This document shows, piece by piece, positions 44,128 to 55,859 of a DNA stretch of 64,000 nucleotides. Position 1 is the first letter of the stretch; each line of letters begins with the position of its first letter. This DNA comes from Nomia melanderi. Its lineage: Eukaryota > Arthropoda > Insecta > Hymenoptera > Halictidae. The position numbers and the translations under genes are program-made. Below the pieces are notes generated by a model. That model searched no databases and was not told where the DNA came from. It worked only from the letters and a program-made list of their open reading frames with translations. The stretch is from assembly GCF_051020985.1 (NCBI RefSeq), contig NW_027475162.1:62001-126000 (forward strand), read 5' to 3'.

Positions 44128-46529
44128 CCCTGACCCTGAGTGTCCGGCCCCATCAGACGGTGGTTTTCTCGGCCCCTGGTGTCCCGATGTCGTACCTGCT
44201 GCACAGATTCATGCGCAAGGGCCTCCTGCAGACAATGCACTTCGATTTATTGCGCTATCTCTAATAGCACCCGAGATATCACTGGATATATATTGGATTT
44301 TCCCCTGACCCTGAGTGTCCGGCACCATGAGACGGTGGTTTTCTCGGCCCCTGGTGGTCCGAGGTCGTTCCCGCTGCACAGATTAATGCGCAAGGGCCTG
44401 CTGCAGACAATGTACTATGAGTTATTGCGCTATCTGTAATAGCACCCGAGATATCGCCAGATATATATTGGATTTCCCCTGACCCTGAGTGTCCGGCCCC
44501 ATGTGACGGTGGTTTTCTCGACCCCTGGTGGTCCGAGGTCGGTCCCGCGGCACAGATTCATGCGCAAGGGCCTCCTGCAGATAATTCACTTTGATGTATT
44601 GCGCTATCTCTAATAGCACCCGAGATATCACCAGATATATATTGGATCTCTCCCTGACCCTGACAGTACGGCCCAATGTGTCGGTGGTTTTCTCGGCCCC
44701 TGGTGGTCCGAGGTCGTTCCTGCTGCACAGATTCATTCGCCAGGGCCTCCTGCAGACAATGCACTTTGGTTTATTGCGCTATCTCTAATAGCACACGAGA
44801 TACCACCAAATATATATTGGATTTTTCCCTGACCCTGACAGTCCGGCCCCATGTGTCGGTGATTTTCTCGGTCCCTGGTGGACCGAGGTAGATGCCGCTG
44901 CACAGATTCATGCGCCAGGGCTTCCTGCAGACAATGCAGTATAATTTATTGCGCTACCTCTAATAGCACCCGAGATATCATCAGATACATCCTGGGTTTT
45001 TACATGACCTTGGGTGACGGATACCGTAAATCTGTAATTTTGTCGGCCCCTGGTGGTCCGAGGTCGTTCCCGCTGGCCAGATTGGTGCGCCAGGCCTCCT
45101 ACAGACAATGCACTTTGGTTTATTGCGCTATCTCTAATAGCGCCCGAGATATCACCAGATATATATTTGATTTTCCCCGACCCTGAGTGTCCGGCCCCAT
45201 GAGACGGTGGTTTTCACGGCCCCTAGAGGTCCGAGGTCGTTCCCGCTGCACAGATTCATGCGCCCGGGCCTCCTGCAGATAATTCACTTTGGTTTATTGC
45301 GCTATCTGTAATAGCACCCGAGATATCATCAGATACAGCCTGGATTTGTCCCCGACCCTGAGTGTCCGGCCCCATGAGACGGTGGTTTTCTCGGCCCCTG
45401 GTGTTCCGAGGTCGTTCCCGCTGCCCAGATTCATGCGCCAGAGCCTCCTACTGACAATGCACTTTGATTTATTGCGCTATCTGTAATAGCACCCGAGATA
45501 TCGCCAGATATATATTGGATTACCCCTGACCCTGAGTGTCCGGCCCCATGAGACGGTGGTTTTCTCGGCCTCTGGTGGTCCCATGTCGTTCCTGCTGCAC
45601 AGATTCATGCGCGAGGGCCTCCTACGGACAAACCACTTTGATTTATTGCGCTATCTCTAATAGCAGCCGAGATATCACTGGATATATATTGGATTTTTCC
45701 CTGACCCTGAGTGTCCGGCCCCATGAGACGGTGGTTTGTTCGGCCCCTAGAGGTCCGAGGTCGTTCCCGCTGCACAGATTCATGCGCCAGGTCCTCCTGC
45801 AGGTAATTCACTTTGGTTTATTGCGCTATCTGTGATAGCACCCGAGATATCACCAGATATATATTGGATTTTTCACTGACCCTGAGTGTCCGGCCCCATG
45901 AGACTGTGGTTTTCTCGGCCCCTGGTGGTCCGAGGTCGTTCCCGCTGCACAGATTCATGCGCCAGGGCCTCCTGCAAACAATGCACTTTGATTTATCGCG
46001 CTATCTGTAATAGAACCCGAGATATCACCAGATATATGCTGGATTTTTACATGACATTGGGTGACGGATACCGAAAATCTGTAATTTTCTCGGCCCCTGG
46101 TGGTCCGAGGTCGTCCCTGCTGCACAGATTCATCCGCCAGGGGCTCCTACAGACAATGCACTTTGATTTATTGCGCTATCTGTAATAGCACTCGGGATAT
46201 CACCAGATATATATTGGATTTTTCCCTGACCCTGAGCGTCCGGCCCCATGAGACTGTGGTTTTCTCGGCCCCTGGTGGTCCGATGTGGTTCCTGCTGCAC
46301 AGATTCATGCGCAAGGGCCTCTTACGGACAATGCACTTTGATTTATTGCGCTATCTCTAATAGCAGCCGAGATATCACTGGATATATATTGGATTTTTCC
46401 CTGACCCTGAGTGTCCGGCCCCATGAGACGGTGGTTTTCTCGGCCCCTGGTGGTCCGAGGTCGTTCCCGCTGCACAGATTAATGCGCAAGGGCCCCCTGC
46501 AGACAATGTACTTTGAGTTATTGCGCTAT
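44128..46529 (+). repeat. Mosaic region
   Basis: About 14 monomers assembled from types seen elsewhere. About 44558-44790 resembles 34109-34340; 45487-45900 resembles block D (GGATTACCCCTG, GGTCCCATGTCG, CTGTGATAGC); type B copies lie near 45016 and 46061, and a 174-bp copy near 45073. No higher-order period of its own and no other sequence. Confidence 0.78.
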
Positions 46530-48480
46530 CTCTAATAGCACCCGAGATATCATCAGATATATAATGGATTTTACCCTGACCCTTAGTTTCCGGCCCAATG
46601 AGTCGGTGGTTTCCTCGGCCCCTGGTGGTCCGAGGTCGTTTCCGCTGCACAGATTCATGCGCCAGGGCCTCCTGCAGACAATGCACTTTGATTTATTGCG
46701 GTATCTCTAATAGCACCGGTGATATCACCAGATATATATTGGATTTTACCCTGACCCTTAGTATCCGACCCCATGAGTCGGTGGTTTTCTCGGCCCCTGG
46801 TGTTCCGAGGTCGTTCCAGCTGCTCAGATTAATGCGCAAGGGCCTCCTACGGACAATGCACTTTGATTTATTGCGCTATCTGTAATAGCACCCGAGATAT
46901 CACGAGATATATATTGGATTTTTCCCTGACCCTGAGTTTCCGGCCGAATGTGTCGGTGATTTTCTGGGTCCCTGGTCGTCCGAGGCAGATCCCGCTGCAC
47001 AGGTTCATTCGCCAGGGCCTCCTGCAGACAATGCACTTTGGTTTATTGCGCTATCTCTAATAGCACCCGAGATACCACCAAATATATATTGGATTTTTCC
47101 CTGACCCTGACAGTCCGGCCCCATGTGTCGGTGATTTTCTCGGTCCCTGGTGGACCGAGGTAGATCCCGCTGCACAGATTCATGCGGCAGGGCTTCCTGC
47201 AGACAATGCAGTATAATTTATTGCGCTACCTCTAATAGCACCCGAGATATCATCAGATACATCCTGGGTTTTTACATGACCTTAGGTGTCCGGCCCCATG
47301 TGTCGGTGGTTTTCTCGGCCCCTGGTGGTCCGAGGTCGTACCCGCTGCACAGATTCATGCGCCAGGACCTCCTGCAGATAATTCACTTTGGTTTATTGCG
47401 CTATCTCTAATAGCACCCGAGATATCACCAGATATATATTGGATTTTCCCCTGAACCTGAGTGTCCGGCCCCATGGGGCGGTGGTTTTCTCGGCCCCTGG
47501 TGGTCCGAGGTCGTTCCCGCTGCTCAGATTCATGCGCCAGGGCCTCCTACAGACAATGCACTTTGATTTATTGCGCTATCTGTAATAGCACCCGAGATAT
47601 CAACAGATATATATTGGATTTTCCCCTGACCCTGAGTGTCCGGCCCCATGAGACGGTGGTTTTCTCGGCCCCTGGTGGTCCAAGGTCGTTCCCGCTGCAC
47701 AGATTCATGCGCCAGGGCCTCCTGCAGACAATTCACTTTGGTTTATTGCGCTATCTCTAATAGCACCCGAGATACCACCAAATATATATTGGATTTTTCC
47801 CTGAACCTGACAGTCCGGCCCCATGTGTCGGTGATTTTCTCGGTCCCTGGTGGACCGAGGTAGATCCCGCTGCACTGATTCATGCGCCAGGGCTTCCTGC
47901 AGACAATGCAGTATAATTTATTGCGCTACCTCTAATAGCACCCGAGATATCATCAGATACATCCTGGGTTTTTGCATGATCTTGGGTGTCCGGCCCCATG
48001 TGTCGGTGGTTTTCTCGGCCCCTGGGGGTCCGAGGTCCTTCCAGCTGCACAGATTCATGCGCAAGGGCCTCCTACGGACAATGCACTTTGGTTTATTGCG
48101 TTATCTCTAATAACACCCGAGATATCACCAGATATATATTGGATTTTCCCCTGACCCTGAGTGTCCGGCCCCATGAGACGGTGGTTTTCTCGGCCCCTGG
48201 TGGTCCGAGGTCGTTCCCGCTGCACAGATGCATGCGCCAGGGCCTCCTACAGACCATGCACTTTGATTTATTGCGCTATCTGTAATAGCACCCGAGATAT
48301 CACCAGATATATGCTGGATTTTTACATGACCTTGGGTGACGGATACCGTAAATCTGTAATTTTCTCGGCCCCTGGTGGGCCGAGGTCCTTCCTGCTGCAC
48401 AGATTCATGCGCAAGGGCCTCCTACGGACAATGCACTTTGGTTTATTGCGTTATCTCTAATAGCACCCGAGATATCACCA
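46530..48480 (+). repeat. Leading part of the 18-mer/14-mer higher-order array
   Basis: About 46530-47580 recurs at 49680-50730 (offset 3150, eighteen monomers) and at 52130-53180 (a further 2450, fourteen monomers). About 47780-48128 recurs at 53205-53553 (offset 5425). Markers are ATATAATGGATTTTACC, ATCCGACCCC, GAATGTGTCGG, GATACCACCAAATAT and CATGGGGCGG. Confidence 0.85.
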
Positions 48481-50930
48481 GATATATATTGGATTTTCCG
48501 CTGACCCTGAGTGTCCGGCCCCATGAGACGGTGGTTTTCTCGGCCCCTGGTGGTCCGAGGTCGTTCCCGCTGCCCAGATTCATGCGCCAGAGCCTCCTAC
48601 TGACAATGCACTTTGATTTATTGCGCTATCTGTAATAGCACCCGAGATATCACCAGATATATATTGGATTTTTCCCTGACCCTGAGTGTCCGGCCCCATG
48701 AGACGGTGGTTTTCTCGGACCCTGGTGGTCGGAGGTCGTTCCCGCTGCACAGATGCATGCGCCAGGTCCTCCTGCAGGTAATTCACGTTGGTTTATTGCG
48801 CTATCTGTAATAGCACCCGAGATATCACCAGATATATATTGGATTTTTCCCTGACCCTGAGTGTCCGGCCCCATGAGACGGTGGTTTTCACGGCCCCTGG
48901 TGGTCCGAGGTCGTTCCCGCTTCACAGATTCATACGACAGGGCCGCCTACAGACAATGCACTTTTATTTATTGCGCCATCTGTAATAGCACCCGAGATAT
49001 CACCAGATATATGCTGGATTTTTACATGACCTTGGGTGACGGATACCGTAAATCTGTAATTTTCTCGGCCCCTGGTGGGCCGAGGTCCTTCCTGCTGCAC
49101 AGATTCATGCGCAAGGGCCTCCTACGGACAATGCACTTTGGTTTATTGCGTTATCTCTAATAGCACCCGAGATATCACCAGATATATATTGGATTTTTCC
49201 CTGACCCTGAGTGTCCGGCCCCATGAGACGGTGGTTTTCTCGGCCCCTGGTGGTCCGAGGTCGTTCCCGCTGCACAGATTCATGCGCCAGGGCCTCCTAC
49301 AGATAATTCACCCTGGTTTATTTCGCTATCTCTAATAGAACCCGAGATATCACCAGATATATATTGGATTTTTCCCTGTCCCTGAGAGTCCGGCCCCATG
49401 AGACGGTGGTTTTCTCGGCCTCTGGTGGTCCGAGGTCGTTCCCGCTGCACAGATGAATGCGCCAGGGCCTCCTGCAGACAATGCACTTTGATTTATTGCG
49501 CTATCTCTAATAGCACCCGAGATATCACTGGATATATATTGGATTTTCCCCTGACCCTGAGTGTCCGGCCCCATGAGACGGTGGTTTTCTCGGCCCCTGG
49601 TGGTCCGAGGTCGTTCCCGCTGCACAGATTCATGCGACAGGGCCTCCTGCAGACAATGCACTTTGATTTATCGCGCTATCTCTAATAGCACCCGAGATAT
49701 CATCAGATATATAATGGATTTTACCCTGACCCTTAGTTTCCGGCCCAATGAGTCGGTGGTTTCCTCGGCCCCTGGTGGTCCGAGGTCGTTTCCGCTGCAC
49801 AGATTCATGCGCCAGGGCCTCCTGCAGACAATGCACTTTGATTTATTGCGGTATCTCTAATAGCACCGGTGATATCACCAGATATATATTGGATTTTACC
49901 CTGACCCTTAGTATCCGACCCCATGAGTCGGTGGTTTTCTCGGCCCCTGGTGTTCCGAGGTCGTTCCAGCTGCTCAGATTAATGCGCAAGAGCCTCCTAC
50001 GGACAATGCACTTTGATTTATTGCGCTATCTGTAATAGCACCCGAGATATCACGAGATATATATTGGATTTTTCCCTGACCCTGAGTTTCCGGCCGAATG
50101 TGTCGGTGATTTTCTGGGTCCCTGGTGGTCCGAGGCAGATCCCGCTGCACAGGTTCATTCGCCAGGGCCTCCTGCAGACAATGCACTTTGGTTTATTGCG
50201 CTATCTCTAATAGCACCCGAGATACCACCAAATATATATTGGATTTTTCCCTGACCCTGACAGTCCGGCCCCATGTGTCGGTGATTTTCTCGGTCCCTGG
50301 TGGACCGAGGTAGATCCCGCTGCACAGATTCATGCGCCAGGGCTTCCTGCAGACAATGCAGTATAATTTATTGCGCTACCTCTAATAGCACCCGAGATAT
50401 CATCAGATACATCCTGGGTTTTTACATGACCTCAGGTGTCCGGCCCCATGTGTCGGTGGTTTTCTCGGCCCCTGGTGGTCCGAGGTCGTACCCGCTGCAC
50501 AGATTCATTCGCCAGGACCTCCTGCAGATAATTCACTTTGGTTTATTGCGCTATCTCTAATAGCACCCGAGATATCACCAGATATATATTGGATTTTCCC
50601 CTGAACCTGAGTGTCCGGCCCCATGGGGCGGTGGTTTTCTCGGCCCCTGGTGGTCCGAGGTCGTTCCCGCTGCTCAGATTCATGCGCCAGGGCCTCCTAC
50701 AGACAATGCACTTTGATTTATTGCGCTATCTCTAATAGCACCCGAGATACCACCAAATATATATTGGATTTTTCCCTGACCCTGACAGTCCGGCCCCATG
50801 TGTCGGTGATTTTCTCGGTCCCTGGTGGACCGAGGTAGATCCCGCTGCACTGATTCATGCGCCAGGGCTTCCTGCAGACAATGCAGTATAATTTATTGCG
50901 CTACCTCTAATAGCACCCGAGATATCATCA
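48481..50930 (+). repeat. 2450-bp 14-mer, copy 1
   Basis: Exactly fourteen monomers, followed immediately by a second copy with the same start in the GATATATATTGG tract. All diagnostic changes seen here (CCGCTGACC, TTCACGTTGG, CATACGACAGGG, CCTGGTTTATTTCGC, CTGTCCCTGAGAG, CAGATGAATGCG, GACCTCAGG) recur at +2450, and I noticed no difference between the copies. The unit includes one type B, one type C and several CATGTGTCGG monomers. Confidence 0.9.
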
Positions 50931-53380
50931 GATATATATTGGATTTTCCGCTGACCCTGAGTGTCCGGCCCCATGAGACGGTGGTTTTCTCGGCCCCTGG
51001 TGGTCCGAGGTCGTTCCCGCTGCCCAGATTCATGCGCCAGAGCCTCCTACTGACAATGCACTTTGATTTATTGCGCTATCTGTAATAGCACCCGAGATAT
51101 CACCAGATATATATTGGATTTTTCCCTGACCCTGAGTGTCCGGCCCCATGAGACGGTGGTTTTCTCGGACCCTGGTGGTCGGAGGTCGTTCCCGCTGCAC
51201 AGATGCATGCGCCAGGTCCTCCTGCAGGTAATTCACGTTGGTTTATTGCGCTATCTGTAATAGCACCCGAGATATCACCAGATATATATTGGATTTTTCC
51301 CTGACCCTGAGTGTCCGGCCCCATGAGACGGTGGTTTTCACGGCCCCTGGTGGTCCGAGGTCGTTCCCGCTTCACAGATTCATACGACAGGGCCGCCTAC
51401 AGACAATGCACTTTTATTTATTGCGCCATCTGTAATAGCACCCGAGATATCACCAGATATATGCTGGATTTTTACATGACCTTGGGTGACGGATACCGTA
51501 AATCTGTAATTTTCTCGGCCCCTGGTGGGCCGAGGTCCTTCCTGCTGCACAGATTCATGCGCAAGGGCCTCCTACGGACAATGCACTTTGGTTTATTGCG
51601 TTATCTCTAATAGCACCCGAGATATCACCAGATATATATTGGATTTTTCCCTGACCCTGAGTGTCCGGCCCCATGAGACGGTGGTTTTCTCGGCCCCTGG
51701 TGGTCCGAGGTCGTTCCCGCTGCACAGATTCATGCGCCAGGGCCTCCTACAGATAATTCACCCTGGTTTATTTCGCTATCTCTAATAGAACCCGAGATAT
51801 CACCAGATATATATTGGATTTTTCCCTGTCCCTGAGAGTCCGGCCCCATGAGACGGTGGTTTTCTCGGCCTCTGGTGGTCCGAGGTCGTTCCCGCTGCAC
51901 AGATGAATGCGCCAGGGCCTCCTGCAGACAATGCACTTTGATTTATTGCGCTATCTCTAATAGCACCCGAGATATCACTGGATATATATTGGATTTTCCC
52001 CTGACCCTGAGTGTCCGGCCCCATGAGACGGTGGTTTTCTCGGCCCCTGGTGGTCCGAGGTCGTTCCCGCTGCACAGATTCATGCGACAGGGCCTCCTGC
52101 AGACAATGCACTTTGATTTATCGCGCTATCTCTAATAGCACCCGAGATATCATCAGATATATAATGGATTTTACCCTGACCCTTAGTTTCCGGCCCAATG
52201 AGTCGGTGGTTTCCTCGGCCCCTGGTGGTCCGAGGTCGTTTCCGCTGCACAGATTCATGCGCCAGGGCCTCCTGCAGACAATGCACTTTGATTTATTGCG
52301 GTATCTCTAATAGCACCGGTGATATCACCAGATATATATTGGATTTTACCCTGACCCTTAGTATCCGACCCCATGAGTCGGTGGTTTTCTCGGCCCCTGG
52401 TGTTCCGAGGTCGTTCCAGCTGCTCAGATTAATGCGCAAGAGCCTCCTACGGACAATGCACTTTGATTTATTGCGCTATCTGTAATAGCACCCGAGATAT
52501 CACGAGATATATATTGGATTTTTCCCTGACCCTGAGTTTCCGGCCGAATGTGTCGGTGATTTTCTGGGTCCCTGGTGGTCCGAGGCAGATCCCGCTGCAC
52601 AGGTTCATTCGCCAGGGCCTCCTGCAGACAATGCACTTTGGTTTATTGCGCTATCTCTAATAGCACCCGAGATACCACCAAATATATATTGGATTTTTCC
52701 CTGACCCTGACAGTCCGGCCCCATGTGTCGGTGATTTTCTCGGTCCCTGGTGGACCGAGGTAGATCCCGCTGCACAGATTCATGCGCCAGGGCTTCCTGC
52801 AGACAATGCAGTATAATTTATTGCGCTACCTCTAATAGCACCCGAGATATCATCAGATACATCCTGGGTTTTTACATGACCTCAGGTGTCCGGCCCCATG
52901 TGTCGGTGGTTTTCTCGGCCCCTGGTGGTCCGAGGTCGTACCCGCTGCACAGATTCATTCGCCAGGACCTCCTGCAGATAATTCACTTTGGTTTATTGCG
53001 CTATCTCTAATAGCACCCGAGATATCACCAGATATATATTGGATTTTCCCCTGAACCTGAGTGTCCGGCCCCATGGGGCGGTGGTTTTCTCGGCCCCTGG
53101 TGGTCCGAGGTCGTTCCCGCTGCTCAGATTCATGCGCCAGGGCCTCCTACAGACAATGCACTTTGATTTATTGCGCTATCTCTAATAGCACCCGAGATAC
53201 CACCAAATATATATTGGATTTTTCCCTGACCCTGACAGTCCGGCCCCATGTGTCGGTGATTTTCTCGGTCCCTGGTGGACCGAGGTAGATCCCGCTGCAC
53301 TGATTCATGCGCCAGGGCTTCCTGCAGACAATGCAGTATAATTTATTGCGCTACCTCTAATAGCACCCGAGATATCATCA
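50931..53380 (+). repeat. 2450-bp 14-mer, copy 2
   Basis: Second copy. The junction with copy 1 falls in GATATCATCA|GATATATATT: the left side is the start of a type C monomer and the right side the start of a CCGCTGACC type A monomer, so the join created a hybrid monomer in correct register. After 53380 the sequence reverts to the type C monomer found at 47956. Confidence 0.9.
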
Positions 53381-54080
53381 GATACATCCTGGGTTTTTGC
53401 ATGATCTTGGGTGTCCGGCCCCATGTGTCGGTGGTTTTCTCGGCCCCTGGGGGTCCGAGGTCCTTCCAGCTGCACAGATTCATGCGCAAGGGCCTCCTAC
53501 GGACAATGCACTTTGGTTTATTGCGTTATCTCTAATAACACCCGAGATATCACCAGATATATATTGGATTTTCCCCTGATCCTGAGTGTCCGGCCCTATG
53601 AGACGGTGGTTTTCTCGGTCCCTGGTGGTCCGAGGTCGTTCCCGCTGCACAGATTCATGTACCAGGGCCTCCTGCAGATAATTCACTTTGGTTTATTGCG
53701 CTATCTCTAATAGCACCCGAGATATCACCAGATATATATTGGATTTTCCCCTGACCCTGAGTGTCCGGCCCCATGAGACGGTGGTTTTCTCGGCCCCTGG
53801 TGGTCCGAGGTCGTTCCCGCTGCACAGATGCATGCGCCAGGGCCTCCTACAGATCATGCACTTTGATTTATTGCGCTATCTGTAATAGCACCCGAGATAT
53901 CACCAGATATATGCTGGATTTTTACATGACCTTGGGTGACGGATACCGTAAATCTGTAATTTTCTCGGCCCCTGGTGGGCCGAGGTCCTTCCTGCTGCAC
54001 AGATTCATGCGCAAGGGCCTCCTACGGACAATGCACTTTGGTTTATTGCGTTATCTCTAATAGCACCCGAGATATCACCA
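53381..54080 (+). repeat. Four-monomer link
   Basis: Type C, CCCTATGAGACGG, type A and type B monomers in a row. It corresponds to 47956-48480 with one inserted CCCTATGAGACGG monomer, and also to part of the 1752-bp unit (about 24045-24745). Confidence 0.8.
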
Positions 54081-55305
54081 GATATATATTGGATTTTCCG
54101 CTGACCCTGAGTGTCCGGCCCCATGAGACGGTGGTTTTCTCGGCCCCTGGTGGTCCGAGGTCGTTCCCGCTGCCCAGATTCATGCGCCAGAGCCTCCTAC
54201 TGACAATGCACTTTGATTTATTGCGCTATCTGTAATAGCACCCGAGATATCACCAGATATATATTGGATTTTTCCCTGACCCTGAGTGTCCGGCCCCATG
54301 AGACGGTGGTTTTCTCGGACCCTGGTGGTCGGAGGTCGTTCCCGCTGCACAGATGCATGCGCCAGGTCCTGCTGCAGGTAATTCACGTTGGTTTATTGCG
54401 CTATCTGTAATAGCATCCGAGATATCACCAGATATATATTGGATTTTTCCCTGACCCTGAGGGTCCGGCCCCATGAGACGGTGGTTTTCACGGCCCCTGG
54501 TGGTCCGAGGTCGTTCCCGCTTCACAGATTCATACGACAGGGCCGCCTACAGACAATGCACTTTTATTTATTGCGCCATCTGTAATAGCACCCGAGATAT
54601 CACCAGATATATGCTGGATTTTTACATGACCTTGGGTGACGGATACCGTAAATCTGTAATTTTCTCGGCCCCTGGTGGGCCGAGGTCCTTCCTGCTGCAC
54701 AGATTCATGCGCAAGGGCCTCCTACGGACAATGCACTTTGGTTTATTGCGTTATCTCTAATAGCACCCGAGATATCACCAGATATATATTGGATTTTTCC
54801 CTGACCCTGAGTGTCCGGCCCCATGAGACGGTGGTTTTTTCGGCCCCTGGTGGTCCGAGGTCGTTCCCGCTGCACAGATTCATGCGCCAGGGCCTCCTAC
54901 AGATAATTCACCCTGGTTTATTGCGCTATCTCTATTAGAACCCGAGATATCACCAGATATATATTGGATTTTTCCCTGTCCCTGAGAGTCCGGCCCCATG
55001 AGACGGTGGTTTTCTCGGCCTCTGGTGGTCCGAGGTCGTTCCCGCTACACAGATGAATGCGCCAGGGCCTCCTGCAGACAATGCACTTTGATTTATTGCG
55101 CTATCTCTAATAGCACCCGAGATATCACTGGATATATATTGGATTTTCCCCTGACCCTGAGTGTCCGGCCCCATGAGACGGTGGTTTTCTCGGCCCCTGG
55201 TGGTCCGAGGTCGTTCCCGCTGCACAGATTCATGCGACAGGGCCTCCTGCAGACAATGCACTTTGATTTATCGCGCTATCTCTAATAGCACCCGAGATAT
55301 CATCA
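54081..55305 (+). repeat. 2450-bp 14-mer, copy 3 (partial)
   Basis: Matches 50931-52155 at offset 3150 with a handful of single-base differences, for example TCCTGCTGC near 54369, TAGCATCCG near 54416 and TCTATTAG near 54933. It then switches to a type C monomer with CATGCGTCGG. Confidence 0.85.
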
Positions 55306-55859
55306 GATACATCCTGAATTTTTACATGACCTTGGGTGTCCGGCCCCATGCGTCGGTGGTTTCCTCGACCCCTGGTGGTCCGAGGTCGGTCCCGCGGCAC
55401 AGATTCATGTACCAGGGCCTCCTGCAGATAATTCACTTTGGTTTATTGCGCTATCTCTAATAGCACCCGAGATATCACCAGACATATATTGGATTTTCCC
55501 CTGACCCTGAGTGTCCGGGCCCATGAGACGGTGGTTTTCTCGGCCTCTGGTCTCTGGTCCGAGGTCGTTCCCGCTGGCCAGATTCGTGCGCCAGGCCTCC
55601 TACAGACAATGCACTTTGGTTTATTGCGCTATCTGTAATAGCACCCGAGATATCAACAGATATATATTGGATTTTCCCCTGACCATGAGTGTCCGGCCCA
55701 ATGGGGCGGTGGTTTTCTCGGCCCCTGGTGGTCCGAGGTCGTTCCCGCTGCTCAGATTCATGCGCCAGGGCCTCCTACAGACAATGCACTTTGATTTATT
55801 GCGCTATCTGTAATAGCACCCGAGATACCACCAAATATATATTGGATTTTTCCCTGACC
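55306..55859 (+). repeat. Mixed monomers with a 178-bp copy
   Basis: Three monomers. The middle one carries a 4-bp CTCT insertion at 55552-55555 and is otherwise of the 174-bp class (AGGCCT). The CATGCGTCGG copy before it and the AATGGGGCGG copy after it resemble members of the 14-mer unit. Confidence 0.78.

Noticed and set aside
48481..53380. Assembly duplication as the sole cause of near-identical copies
   Set aside because: It cannot be excluded from sequence alone, but other higher-order copies differ by scattered single bases and whole monomers, which is what real unequal exchange produces. It is kept as a check in the findings rather than as the explanation.
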